A stretch of DNA of 64,000 nucleotides. It comes from Brachycybe producta. Its lineage: Eukaryota > Arthropoda > Diplopoda > Playtdesmida > Andrognathidae. The DNA lies in assembly GCA_036925085.1 (NCBI GenBank), contig JAUPFP010000031.1:2552229-2616228 (forward strand), in the 5' to 3' direction. The translations under genes and the position numbers were made by a program. The notes under the pieces are model-generated. The model was not told where the DNA came from. It was given only the letters and a program-made list of their open reading frames with translations, and made no database searches. This document shows positions 11,904 to 23,639 of this stretch, in pieces. The stretch's first letter is position 1. Each line of letters opens with the position of its first letter.

Positions 11904-12410
11904 TAGGTTCATTTGCATATTTCTTTTTGCAAATGGTTGCCACACTCACTATGTGATTTTTCTGTATTAGTGGATTTGTGATTTTTTTTTTAGACAAAAT
12001 ATTTGTCTTTTTTCTGAGAAGAATATAATAAAGACCACATTTCCTCTCCCAATTTTACTTTCCATTTGAAAAATAAAAATCCTTTTATACTTTTCATATT
12101 TTGGTATTTCAATTTTGTTTTTTTTCTGTAATAATAATCTTCGTCTTTTGTGCTTTTTACTTCTTCTTTTCTTTTTTGGAACAAAAAAAGAGAGAGAATT
12201 CATTGAACTTCTGAGAAAAAGAAATGAAGAAAAAGGAAATTATGTTCGAACTTTATGAATGATTTTTATATGAATAATTTTATTGTTATATTATTACAAT
12301 AGTGTATTCTCTACAGGGTGGTTTCAAATTACTTATTTTTAGTAATTTCTTGTTATTTAAGAGGAGCTCCATTGAAAAATACTTGTGCAAATTGCAAGGT
12401 AGATGGCGCT
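11904..12410. other. Unassigned AT-rich sequence
   Basis: Ends with AATACTTGTGCAAATTGC and AGGTAGATGGCGC, a short segment also present at about 18753-18792. No gene seen. Confidence 0.4.
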
Positions 12411-13530
12411 TAAAAATTATGAAATTAAAGAAAAACGAGTAAAAATTATTAAGTTAAATAAAAGCGAGTAAAAATTATGAAGTTAAATAAAAGCAAGTAA
12501 AAATTATGAAGTTAAATAAAAGCGAGTAAAAATTGTGAAGTAAAATAAAAGCGAGTAAAAATTTTGAAGTTAATTATAAAAGCGAGTAAAAATTTTGAAG
12601 TTAATTATAAAAGCGAGTAAAAATTTTGAAGTTAATTATAAAAGCGAGTAAAAATTGTGAAGTAAAATAAAAGCGAGTAAAAATTATGAAGTTAAATAAA
12701 AGCGAGTAAAAATTATGAAGTTAAATAAAAGCGAGTAAAAATTATGAAGTTAAATAAAAGCGAGTAAAAATTATGAAGTTAAATAAAAGCAAGTAAAAAT
12801 TATGAAGTTAAATAAAAGCGAGTAAAAATTGTGAAGTAAAATAAAAGCGAGTAAAAATTGTGAAGTTAAATAAAAGCGAGTAAAAATTGTGAAGTTAAAT
12901 AAAAGCGAGTAAAAATTATGAAGTTAAATAAAAGCGAGTACAAATTATGAAGTTAAATAAAAGCGAGTACAAATTATGAAGTAAAATAAAAGCGAGTACA
13001 AATTGTGAAGTAAAATAAAAGCGAATAAAAATTGTGAAGTAAAATAAAAGCGAATAAAAATTGTGAAGTAAAATAAAAGCGAGTAAAAATTGTGAAGTAA
13101 AATAAAAGCGAGTAAAAATTGTGAAGTAAAATAAAAGCGAGTAAAAATTGTGAAGTAAAATAAAAGCGAGTAAAAATTGTGAAGTAAAATAAAATCGAGT
13201 ACAAATTGTGAAGTAAAATAAAATCGAGTACAAATTGTGAAGTAAAATAAAAGCGAGTAAAAATTGTGAAGTTAAATAAAAGCGAGTACAAATTATGAAG
13301 TTAAATAAAAGCGAGTACAAATTATGAAGTAAAATAAAAGCGAGTACAAATTGTGAAGTAAAATAAAAGCGAATAAAAATTGTGAAGTAAAATAAAAGCG
13401 AATAAAAATTGTGAAGTAAAATAAAAGCGAGTAAAAATTGTGAAGTAAAATAAAAGCGAGTAAAAATGTTGAAGTTAATTATAAAAGCGAGTAAAAATGT
13501 TGAAGTTAATTATAAAAGGGAGTAAAAATG
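12411..13530. repeat. 29-bp AT-rich minisatellite (GCGAGTAAAAATT)
   Basis: About 38 units, GCGAGTAAAAATTRTGAAGT followed by (T)AAATAAAA. A 31-bp variant with TTAATTATAAAA occurs near both ends (12560-12650 and 13465-13515). Reverse-strand frames give Phe/Leu/Tyr-rich pseudo-proteins and are not genes. Confidence 0.96.
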
Positions 13531-13707
13531 AACATTGCCGCAACTGTGTTTATTTTTAAAAATTAACGTTTTTTCTTTAACATTGGGTCTATGAGTTCAA
13601 TAGAAAAAAACGATGCTAGCGCTTTTTTGTGAAGATTTTTCGAAGTAATTTTGCGATGTTGTTAGCCTCTTAAGTGATTGAGTTACCTTTTCTAGTTTCT
13701 AAAACTT
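13531..13707. mobile_element. Fragment of the large palindromic element (inverted)
   Basis: AACGATGCTAGCGC, TTTTTCGAAGTAATTTTGC and GTTAGCCTCTTAAGTGATTG are the reverse complement of 7351-7480. The 29-bp minisatellite sits directly against it. Confidence 0.75.
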
Positions 13708-14335
13708 TCTTTCTTAATTTTGCTCTTCTGAAAGACATAAAATATAATCAAGAGTTGGAAAAGCAGCTGTTCCAAGTAAAACATCTTAAGATAAAATAGA
13801 TGGAAAAAAAAAAAGATTTCAGTTTTAAAGACAGAATTGAGATTTGAGATTTTAGATTGTGTTTTTTAGGCCTACTTTTTATTATTCAAGATTATATAAA
13901 TTCTAAAAAAAAAAGAAAATACACTAAATAAAAAGGAGATGCAATGTTTTTGGCATCTTATTTTTTTCTTTGTTTGCCGCAAAATAAATGTGATTTATTT
14001 CACAACAAACAAACAAAAAACTAGAAATTTCTGCAGTTTTCAAGTAAAGAAAAGCGAAAAATTCTGTTCTCTTGTTGTTTTTTTTTGTGTGCAAATGTTT
14101 TATTTATTAGTTTGGAATTTTATGAGGCGAGATTATTCTAAATGTAAAATACGTATATACAAATACGAGAGAGCTTTTTATTTTGAAGGAAATCTAGTTT
14201 TTAAAGAGCAGGAGGGTGGTGGTGTTGAAGGGGTGGTGGTGGTGGTGGGCTTTGTTTTGTTTAGGATTTGCTTTTTTTGTTGGTTGTTTTTGGTGATCAA
14301 AGAAAAAAGTAGGAGAAAACAAACACACATTAATG
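13708..14335. other. Unassigned AT/T-rich sequence
   Basis: Contains GGTGGTGGTGG about 14215-14248. An open frame here is low-complexity; no gene supported. Confidence 0.35.
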
Positions 14336-15053
14336 TTAAGCCGGGTACAGACCTAAATTGGATGTTCGCAAAACCGCTCTGAAGAGCTGCTCGTGAGCAA
14401 TAACGTCTACACCAAAAATTAGCGTGTTCGCGTACGCAATGGCGAACAGCTGTCGAGATTCAGTTAAAGGTTCCGCGTTTGTTAAATTTCTTTATAATAA
14501 TTGTAAACTAGCGAGCCGAGCTCACTCTCGTCTAGACTCGGGTTCTCTGGTTCGGCAAATGTTCGAGAACCAAACCTTTGATGTGTGTACCGCCTCAAGA
14601 GCGAACTTTGTACAAACAAGTTCGCAAAACAGCTCTAGAACTGACTGCGAGCTCCCGCCGTTTAAAACGGGTTGTTTGCGTTTCGCAAACTGTTCTAGAA
14701 CAACAGCACACGAGCATATAACGTCTACACCAAAAATTAGCGTGTTCGCGTACGCAATGGCGAACAGCTCTCGAGATTTTGTTCGTTAGTTCGGTTAAAT
14801 TGGCTCGCGTTTGTTTTGAACTGGCGAGCTGAGCTCACTCACGCCTAGACTCGGGTTCTCTGGTTCGGCAGATGTTCGAGAACCAAACCTTTGATGTGTA
14901 CCGCCTCAAGAGCGAACTTTGTACCAGTTAGCAAAACAGCTCTAGAAATGACTGCGAGCTCTCGCCGTTTAAACCGGGTTCTGTTTCTGTTTGCGAACAG
15001 GTTCCAAACTGTTCTAGAACGGCTCGCTAGCTTGCTCTGTGTATGCGCCTTAA
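14336..15053. mobile_element. CGCGAACAG-rich element with an internal 318-bp duplication
   Basis: The ends are TTAAGCCGGGTACAGACC and, inverted, CTCTGTGTATGCGCCTTAA. AACGTCTACACCAAAAATT recurs at 14402 and 14720, and CTAGACTCGGGTTCTCTGG at 14533 and 14850. Related elements lie at 25236-25968 and 58685-58930. Confidence 0.75.
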
Positions 15054-15325
15054 GGAGAATAAACGAACACAACAGTGAATTAAATTATTGCAATCGGTCT
15101 CTTGGAGCAAATATGCACTTTTAAGCACATGTTGATTAGTAGAGTATGGTGCGCGCAACATGACATAATTAACATGGCCGAAAAAAAAAAGAGATTAAAG
15201 GTCAACATGTCGAGAATAAAAATAAAAGGCCTCTGCAGGACTCCGTATTGGTTAGTTGATATGTAAGGATGTTTCTTTGACCACTTTAGAGCCAACTGTT
15301 ACTTCTTCATTCCTTCAGGCTTCCT
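15054..15325. other. Unassigned sequence
   Basis: No element or gene recognised. Confidence 0.3.
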
Positions 15326-15536
15326 ACAGGCAATTAGAAAACGGGATAAACAGACGTTGGCTCCACCTTTTTTTATGACGAACGGCAACTTCTAATTGGT
15401 TTGTTGTGTCTGGTTCGACGTTGAAAAGGGCGGAGAGCATGTGACGTCAAACTACATAACCAACCAATTAGAAGTTGCCGTTCGTCATAAAAAGGGCGGA
15501 GCCAACGTCTGTTTATCCCGTTTTCTAATTGCATGT
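15326..15536. mobile_element. ACAGGC foldback element, monomer (copy c)
   Basis: 211 bp. The arms share the copy-specific string ATAAACAGACGTTGG / CCAACGTCTGTTTAT. Flanks GGCTTCCT and GGCTTTTT suggest a decayed target duplication. Confidence 0.92.
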
Positions 15537-15925
15537 GGCTTTTTTTTTGTTGCCTATTATTGTGTTGTGTTTAGTTTGAAAGTACTTCAACAAGTTGTGA
15601 AAAGTAGAAAATTGTGCGAAAGAAACATCTGATGAGATAAGATTTTTTTGGGGGGTGGGCCACATAACAATTACTTCTAGCAAATATCTATCATAGACAA
15701 TTACCACTTAACTTGAGGTTTTTTTTTTCATCTTCTGAAAAAAGCAAATGTTTGCTCATTTCTATCCCTGTGTCTTATTTATCTGTTTTTTTATGTGGAA
15801 GAGAATCTAGCTATTTAGATATAATAAAGGTATTGTGGATTATTGCTAGCCTCCATGTACAATCTGTTTCGCCTTAATGCACTCTTGAAATTTACTATTG
15901 CGGGGGGGGGGGGGGGTGGTGCTGA
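15537..15925. other. Unassigned sequence ending in a poly-G tract
   Basis: T-rich with G tract about 15902-15916. No gene seen. Confidence 0.35.
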
Positions 15926-17170
15926 ACAAGCGCCAAGTTGATCCAATGTTAAAATGAAAAGAAGCCAATAAGAAGAAGCGTCAAACCGAATAAAGCAGAG
16001 TAAGAAGAAGCGCCAAACTGAATAAAGCCCAGTAATAAGTGCCAATTAAACGGGATAAAACTATGTAAGAATAAACGCCAAATTGAACAAACAACAAACT
16101 GAATAAATGCCAAATGGATCACGAAACTGAATAAACTCCAAACTGAATAAACGCCAAAAAGGATCACGAAACTGAATAAACTCCAAACTGAATAAACGCC
16201 AAAAAGGATCACGGAACTGAATAAACTCCAAACTGAATAAACTCCAAACTGAATAAACTCCAAACTGAATAAACGCCAAATGGATCACGAAACTGAATAA
16301 ACTCCAAACTGAATAAACGCCAAATGGATCACGAAACTGAATAAACTCCAAACTGAATAAGCGCCAAATGGATCACGAAACTGAATAAACTCCAAACTGA
16401 ATAAACTCCAAACTGAATAAACTCCAAACTGAATAAACTCCAAACTGAATAAACGCCAAATGGATCACGAAACTGATTAAACTCCAAACTGATTAAACTC
16501 CAAACTGAATAAACTCCAAACTGAATAAACTCCAAACTGAACGCCAAATGGATCACGAAACTGAATAAACTCCAAACTGAATAAGCGCCAAATGGATCAC
16601 GAAACTGAATAAACTCCAAACTAAATAAGCGCCAAATGGATCACGAAACTGAATAAACTCCAAACTGAATAAACGCCAAACTGAATAAACTCCAAACTGA
16701 ATAAACTCCAAACTGAACGCCAAATGGATCACGAAACTGAATAAACTCCAAACTGAATAAGCGCCAAATGGATCACGAAACTGAATAAACTCCAAACTAA
16801 ATAAGCGCCAAATGGATCACGAAACTGAATAAACTCCAAACTGAATAAACGCCAAAAAGGATCACGAAACTGAATAAACGCCAAAGTGAATAAGCGCCAA
16901 ATGGATCACGAAACTGAATAAACTCCAAACTGAATAAACGTTAATTAAAACTACCCAAATTAGGAATCGTTTAGCCTCCAAGCTTTAACTGTGGAGTTGT
17001 AATATAGATCAAGTGGCATAAAACGCCACCATGCTGAAGGCGCGCAATAAGGTGAAAGGCTGTACATAGAGGCTAAAAAATAAGATCTTTACAAAAAGAT
17101 AATCGACTCCTCAACCTACCCAACTGAATAAGCGCCAAACTGATTAAAGGCGCTTAATCAAGTCGCCTCA
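15926..17170. repeat. CTGAATAAACTCCAAA minisatellite with AATGGATCACG spacers
   Basis: 16-bp units AAACTGAATAAACTCC and AAACTGAATAAACGCC, interrupted regularly by AAATGGATCACG. The array ends with GGCGCTTAATCAAGTCGCCT (17149-17168), the terminus also found at 1660-1686. Same 16-bp base unit as 386-1640. Confidence 0.93.
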
Positions 17171-17753
17171 CTTAACTGAATTCACTATGTTCTCTACGAT
17201 ATATGGTTTGCACAATTTTGTGAAGAGGAGAGAAAACATTAGATGAACGCTTTGACCTATGGTCATTTAAAGGAAACTGACCTGTGGTCATCATCCTCAT
17301 CATCATCATCATACAGATGCCGAATCCGCTTTCACGTGTAATGAAATTATAGCAAAAATAACAATTGTGTTTTAGAACAAATATTGAAGAAAAGTTGATT
17401 TTCGTAAACTTTTCTGATTGGTCATTTTTATTTACAATTTTTATTGGGGGTGGGGGAGGGGGGGGGTTCACAATTTGACCAAATTTGGGTTTTGTTTTTT
17501 GAACACAAAAAACCAAACACATGTTTACATTTGGGCTTTTTTTTTGCGTTTTTTTCCATAACATTTTTTTATGATCCTAATTAAATAAGAAAATAAAAAT
17601 TCTCTCTTGACCATTGGTCAGTAAAAAAAAAGATACAAATTGAGAAATTTCCTGGTTTTTTTAGCTTTACTTTTACCAAAGAGCTTCTAAGAGCTTGAAG
17701 CTCTTTGCTTTTACTGTTAGCACTTTTTTTATGTGGAGTGATCATCTGCTCAA
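17171..17753. other. Unassigned sequence with poly-G and CATCATCAT
   Basis: CATCATCATCATC about 17288-17311 and a G-rich tract about 17444-17466. No gene seen. Confidence 0.35.
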
Positions 17754-17962
17754 ACAGGCAGTTAGAAATCGGGAAGAACATAAGTTGGCTCCGCCCCTTT
17801 TTATGACAACTGGCAACTTCTAATTGGTTTGTTGTGTGGTTCGACGTTGAAAAGGGCGGAGAGCATGTGACGTCAGACTACATAACCAACCAAATTAGAA
17901 GTTGTGTTCGTCATAAAAAGGGAGGAGCCAACTTCTGTTCGTCCCGATTTCTAAATGCCTGT
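17754..17962. mobile_element. ACAGGC foldback element, monomer (copy d)
   Basis: 209-bp near-palindrome, ACAGGCAGTTAGAAATCGGG to TTTCTAAATGCCTGT. Centre has AAGGGCGGAGAGCATGTGAC and TGACGTCA. No convincing target duplication. Confidence 0.92.
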
Positions 17963-18108
17963 CTAAGGTCAATGCATTTATATATTTTTCTAACTTCTTC
18001 ACAAGTTACTTCTAATGTAAATTGAAGGTTTCTTAGAAGCTAGAAGAGCCACGTTTGGCGTTACAGTTGAGAGCCGACGGGAAAATGAAATGGACACAGC
18101 GATGGTGC

Positions 18109-18547
18109 ACAGGCATAATTAGAAATCGGGACAAAGAGAAGTTGGCTCCGCCCTTTTTATGACGAACGCCACACTTCTAAATTGGTTGGTTATGTAGTCT
18201 GACGTCACATGCTCTCCGCCCTTTTCAACGTAGAACCACACAACAAACCAATTAGAAGTTGCCGGTCGTCATAAAAAGGGGCGGAACCAACTTCTGTTTG
18301 TCCCGATTTCTAATTGCCTGTGTAGCACGGTCCTTTTTTTACAGGCAATTAGAAAACGGGACGAACAGAAGTTGCCTCCGCCTTTTTTATGACGACCGGC
18401 AACTTCTAATTGGTTGGTTATGTAGTCTGACGTCACATGCTCCGCCCTTTCAACGTCGAACTACACAACAAACAATTAGAAGTTACCGTTCGTCATAAAA
18501 AGGGGCGGAGCCAACGTCTCTTTGTCCCGATTTCTAATTATGCCTGT
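18109..18547. mobile_element. ACAGGC foldback element, dimer (copy e)
   Basis: Two hairpins (18109-18321 and 18341-18547) joined by the 19-bp spacer GTAGCACGGTCCTTTTTTT. The outermost arms share private variants not in the inner arms: GGCATAATTAG / CTAATTATGCC and GGGACAAAGAGA / TCTCTTTGTCCC. ATGGTGC flanks the whole dimer (18102-18108 and 18548-18554). Confidence 0.93.
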
Positions 18548-18554
18548 ATGGTGC

Positions 18555-19527
18555 GCAGAAAAAACTGGCGGCTCGCAGTGGCGTTGTTGCACAAGCATGA
18601 AAAAGTCGTGTTGTAAAAATTAAAAGTTATAAATATCGTATCGTATCATGTTTATATCGATATTGTATCGAAACTCGAACCAAGGGTTTTTTTTTTTCGC
18701 TTTGTTGGAGACTCCGCCAATCAATCCCACCTCTAATTGGCTTCATATAAAAATACTTGTGTAAATGCAAGGTAGATGGCGCCTGCGACATTCCTAGGTG
18801 GCAAACTACACACGTGCCAATTAGTTGAAATCGAATGCATGCCTTTTAGCTCTAAAAAGCGTCCAAAACAACCTTAATTATCAGAGCACGTGACAAACTT
18901 ATACTCAGAACACAATATAAGTGAAGGTAGAGAGAGCACGTGTAGAAATAGCGATGACGCAATTAAAAGTTTGCCACGTGCAGAATAAAAAGGAAGAAGG
19001 TGAGTCAAGAGTTGAAGAGTGTCTGCAGTACATTTCTATAGGAGGAGGGCTAGTGGCGCCATCTAACGCTACACGCTCCAAAATAAATGATCTACTTGCA
19101 GTCTTTAAATATCTATAATTTTTCAAAGCATCTAAAATTGCAGAAAATGATCAAAAATTTTGTCCAACTAATGAAATGACTTTAAAAATGTGCAAGGAAC
19201 CGAAAACATGTCGTCTCCCTTTTCTCTTTGTCTCTAATTAACAAATTACAGAGTTTGTAATTTGGTCACTGATGTGTCTGTCCATACATCAATTTAAAAT
19301 GACTCCAACACACAAAGGGGGGGGGGGGGGGGTAGATGACCCCCCAACAAAAAGACTCCGCCCACTCTAACAAACTCCCTTCCTTGGTACTTTTTTACAG
19401 CCAAAGTGGAAAATCAGTTATTCTGCATAATTACTAGCCCTAATGCGCATTGTGATGCTATTGATAGTACAGTAAAGCTCGCCGCACATTAGATCGGAAC
19501 CTAACGAATCGGAAACCCCGCATATAG
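18555..19527. other. Unassigned sequence
   Basis: Holds TATCGATAT-like words (18640-18675), AGGTAGATGGCGCC (about 18770), GGCGCCATCTAAC (19055) and a poly-G tract (19317-19332). No gene recognised. Confidence 0.35.
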
Positions 19528-20190
19528 ACTAGTGAATCTGTAGAATGACTTGTTTTCCACTTTTGACAGGTGGTTCAGCAAGTAGCCGTTTTAGGCAATG
19601 TGCAGAATACCTAAAAAAAAAGCCAATATTTAGATTTATTTTGCGTCTTAAAGATGTAAAGATGTAGACATTTTATAAATTGTCTAAAAGGCAAAGTCTC
19701 TCAAGATTTTTAACAAACTGGTTGGTTTGAGCGCATATAGACTAGTGAATGTGTAGAATGACTGGTTATTTTAGGCAATGCGCAAAGTAGCTAACACAAC
19801 TAGCCAATATTTAGATTTATTTTGCGTCTTGAAGATGCAGACATTTTATAAATTGTCTAAAAGGCAATATCTCTCAAGATTTTCATCCAACTAGTTGGTT
19901 TGAGCGCATATGGACGGACTAGTGAATGTGTAGAATGACTTGTTTTCCACTTTTGACAGGTGGTTCAGCAAGTAGCCGTTTTAGGCAATGTGCAGAATAC
20001 CTAAAAATAAGCCAATATTTAGATTTATTTTGCGTCTTGAAGATGTAGACATTTTATAAATTGTCTAAAAGGCAATATCTTTCAAGATTTTCATCCAACT
20101 GGTTGGTTTGAGCACATATGAACTAAGTGAATGTGTAGAATGACCGATTTTTCACTTTGACATGGTAGGTTCATCAAGTACAATTAGCTC
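19528..20190. repeat. Tandem array, about 180-205-bp units
   Basis: AGTGAATCTGTAGAATGAC or AGTGAATGTGTAGAATGAC at about 19532, 19742, 19920 and 20127. Each is followed by TTGACAGGTGGTTCAGCAAG (shortened in one unit), AGCCAATATTTAGATTTATT and TAAATTGTCTAAAAGGCAA. Confidence 0.85.
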
Positions 20191-20992
20191 GAAATTGGAT
20201 TCGAAACCTAAAAATGCGAACAAACAAACACTCTTTTTTTAAAAACTCGAAAGAGCAGTTTTGCATCAACAAACAGTAAAGAAATTATTGATGACATTCT
20301 CGCTTTTCATTTGTAAATAGAACTATCTATTTTAGCATCAAGTGGAAATCCTAAGGGGCCTCAAGGGTAGGGAGGGGAAGAGTGGGAGGGGGGGGGCCAA
20401 ATGCCTCACTTCAATTTTAAAGTCTGTCAATAGTTTACAGCTATTTGTACGAAACAAACTAACTGTCAACAGTTATGAAGTTCCATTGTAGAAAAATACA
20501 TTTTCAGCTTCAGGGAAAAATTTAATGTGTTTAAAGCTTTTTTCCGTGACAGAAAAAAAAAGCAAAATGGTCAATTAACCCATTGATACCATTGGCTAAA
20601 ACACAAAACGTGTTTGTCCATATTGTTTTGAACACAAACACACATTTTGTGTATATTGTTTGCAAAATACATATTGGTAAAAATGCCTAAAAAAAGCATA
20701 AAGAAGAAGGTTTTGACTGAAATTAATCAGGAAAAATTCAAAATTGAAAAAACTGCAGGTAAAAACAGCAAAATTAATTTGCAGAAAATTCCTGCTGCAA
20801 GGAACCTAGAGAAATCTGCAGGAATCTTCAAAAAAACCATAAAGAGAATTGTTACTGCAAGAAAGTTGTAAAGATGACTAAAAACAACTGCAAGGAATCT
20901 CAAGAAAATTAAAGCGTGCCATTTTCAAAACGTTGTAAAAGCCGATAAGGCAATAAAAAAAAACAGATTTTCTTACTACACCAAATTACATT
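20191..20992. other. Unassigned AT-rich sequence
   Basis: Contains G tract about 20389-20397 and a short Lys-rich open frame (20683-20871) that I do not accept as a gene. Confidence 0.35.
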
Positions 20993-21703
20993 TAAGAGCC
21001 TAGATACATCGTTTAGTTCAACATTTCTCCGAATGTAGGCGCTGCGATCGTTTTTGATCGAAAAACGGTTTTTTAACGTTTTTTCTCCCGGTTCGAAGTC
21101 ACATAATAATTAATAGAAAAATAATTTCGCGTGCTAATCTTATAAAAAGGAAACACCGTGAAGCCAATAGATTAATGGCACGTGCTAATTTTTATGTGAT
21201 TGTTCTAAGTTGTTTTTAATGGGAGTTCTTCAAATGTTTGGGTGACGGTTTTTTGCTCCTATGGGACTTAACATGGAGTTTAAAAACGTACGATTTTAAA
21301 CGTTATTAAAAAATAGAAGGACCTTTTCAAAATTTATAAAAAGGAAATATCGTGAAGCCAATACATGATTGTATGTGCTAATTATTTTGTTATTGTTCTA
21401 AATCGTTTTTAATGAGAGTTTTTCAAATGTTTGTGGGACGGTTTTGGGGCCAATGGGATTTAACATGGGGTTAAAAAACGAACGACTTTGAACGTTGTTT
21501 AAAAATAGAAAGACCTTTTCAAAAATTCTATAAATCGAGCACGTGAAGAACAATACTTTTTATTGCATTTTGCGCTTTACTGTGTTTTAATTGAGCGATT
21601 GTGAGGCGATTTCTTGCAGTTTTAGTAACACCATATAAGAACACTCATTTGTCTCGTTGTCGTCTGCTCAAAACAACAAGATGGACGTCTATCTAGGCTC
21701 TTA
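20993..21703. mobile_element. 711-bp element with perfect 14-bp terminal inverted repeats
   Basis: Ends TAAGAGCCTAGATA (20993-21006) and TATCTAGGCTCTTA (21690-21703). The interior repeats a block twice, containing ATAAAAAGGAAA(C/T)A(C/T)CGTG, GTGAAGCCAATA and TTCAAATGTTTG. No transposase. Confidence 0.75.
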
Positions 21704-21704
21704 C

Positions 21705-22157
21705 ATGCTGGAAAATATTGTAATACAACTTACAAAGGAAACTAAGAAATGAAGAGAATTTATTAAAAAAATATTAATAAGTTTTAAGAATATTAAACAA
21801 AAAAAACTTCACTTCCAGTTCCAAACAAAACGTTGTAAATACCAACATTGAACATGATATGCTGACAAGTTATCACTATAGTGACATTGTTGGCGTTTAC
21901 AACGTGACTCTATAGTCACTAAGTGACTGACAAGGTTGTCAGTCGAATTGCTGCTATTGGCTGTTACAACGTTATGAATTGCAACAACAATTTTACTTCA
22001 ATTTTTTTTTACTGCTAGGAACAAGCACTTTAACGACAAGCAAAATTTTCCTGCAAAAAAAAAAAAGTATGGCGTTTACAACCCATTTTTTTATTGAAAA
22101 CTTAAATTTACCCTTATGTGGCATTTACAACGTTTTGGAAATGCACGCTTCATATGC
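21705..22157. mobile_element. GTTTACAACG element, copy 1
   Basis: GGCGTTTACAACGT, CGTTGTAAATACC, GGCATTTACAACG and related words recur at least five times in about 450 bp. A second copy in the opposite orientation is at 45751-46215. Confidence 0.75.
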
Positions 22158-22419
22158 TGTGTAGGAACACCTTGTATTTCATTTCTTCTTCTTTTGCCTC
22201 TTCTACTTTCTACTCTCAAAAAAGGACATAAGCATCATTGGGAGTAGGTTAGGTAACGTTTGTTTGCTTTACATAACTTATTAACACTTAACTGTCATCC
22301 CATCCCACTCATCATTCATATTAAAAGAAGAAGAAGAAGAAGAGTTCATAGAACCCCCTTTGATTACTAAACACATCTCTAGCTCTCTCTCTATCTCTAT
22401 CGTCATATATGTATGGTTA
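22158..22419. other. Unassigned sequence with GAAGAAGAAG and CTCTCTCT tracts
   Basis: Microsatellites only. Confidence 0.35.
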
Positions 22420-23170
22420 CTGTCAGTCTGCGAAATCAGTTAATCTGCAGATTACCTAGGCAATCTGCAAAACCACTAAACAGCTAGTGAATCTGCAAAA
22501 ATTCAACACTTACAATTAAAATGTGTTGAATTTTTGGAGTGACACTAGCAGTTTAGTGGTTTTGGTTGTTTTGCAGATTGCCTGATTCAGCAGATTGACA
22601 GTAACATACAAACATATATGATGATAGAGAGAAAGAGAGAGAGAGAGAAAATGAGAAAAAATACTCGGGGGGGGGGGGGGGGGGGGGTTGGTTAATTTTC
22701 CTGTCAATCTGCAGGTTACCTAGGCATTCTGCAAAACCACTAAACAGCTAGTGAATTTGAAAAATTCATCGCCCTAAAATGTATTGAATTTTGCAGATTC
22801 ACTAGCTGTTTAGTGGTTTTGCAGATTGGCTAGGTAATCTGCAGATTGACTGATTCAGCAGATTGACTGTACAATAATACATATATGATGATAGAGAGAT
22901 AAAATGAGAAAAAATACTCGGGGGGGGGGGGGATTGGTTAATTTTCCTGTCAATCTGCGAAATCAGTCTATCTGCAGATTACCTAGGCAATCTGCAAAAC
23001 CACTAAACAGCTAGTGAATCTGCAAAATTCAACACTTACAATTAAAATGTGTTGAATTTTTGGATTGACACTAGCAGTTTAGTGGTTTTGGTTGTTTTGC
23101 AGATTGCCTAGGCAAACTGCAGATTGATTGATTCAGCAGATTGACTGATTCAGCAGATTGACTGTAACAT
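22420..23170. repeat. Three palindromic TCTGCAGATT units with poly-G linkers
   Basis: Hairpins at about 22425-22605, 22705-22870 and 22948-23165: AATCTGCAAAACCACTAAAC and inverted GTTTAGTGGTTTTGCAGATT. The linkers hold ATATATGATGATAGAGAG, AAAATACTCGGGG (G tracts at 22667-22687 and 22920-22932) and GGTTAATTTTCCTG. Confidence 0.85.
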
Positions 23171-23639
23171 GCATTATATGATGAGAGAGAGAGAGAGAGA
23201 GAGAATGAGAAGAAAAATACTCGGGGATTGGTTAATTTGTCTTGGACGTTTTTAGCATTCATTACAGCGTTCATGATTCAATTTCTAACGCTGTTGTAAA
23301 CGCCAAACACAAAACGGAAGACAGAAAAAAGTATTATCAACAAGGGCGGAAAAAAAGAAGGAAAAACGTCATTTATATTCCTATCGCATCCTCCTCCTCC
23401 TCCTCTTTTTAAATTAATCCATCTCTCTCTCGCTCATTTTTTGATGTGTGTGTAAACATAACACAATTAACATCTCATGTGTTCAACTAACTTAAAAAAC
23501 AAACTTGCCATTTTTTTTTGTGTTTTAAAAAACTAGAAGAGTAAAAGAACTGAATCAAAGGTGATTTTAAAGTGTAAACGCTTCTCTTGATTATTCTGTA
23601 TTTCAGGTAAAAAAAAATAAAATAACAGAGAAACTAGAA
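23171..23639. other. Unassigned AT-rich sequence
   Basis: CTCCTCCTCC about 23391-23405. Ends with ACTAGAAGAGTAAAAG fragments of the hairpin family that follows. No gene. Confidence 0.35.

Noticed and set aside
20647..20871. Short Lys-rich frame (PKKSIKKKVLTEINQEKF...) that looks like a basic peptide
   Set aside because: AT-rich, with internally repeated CTGCAGG/CTGCAAGG words and no recognisable family; composition alone explains the Lys content.
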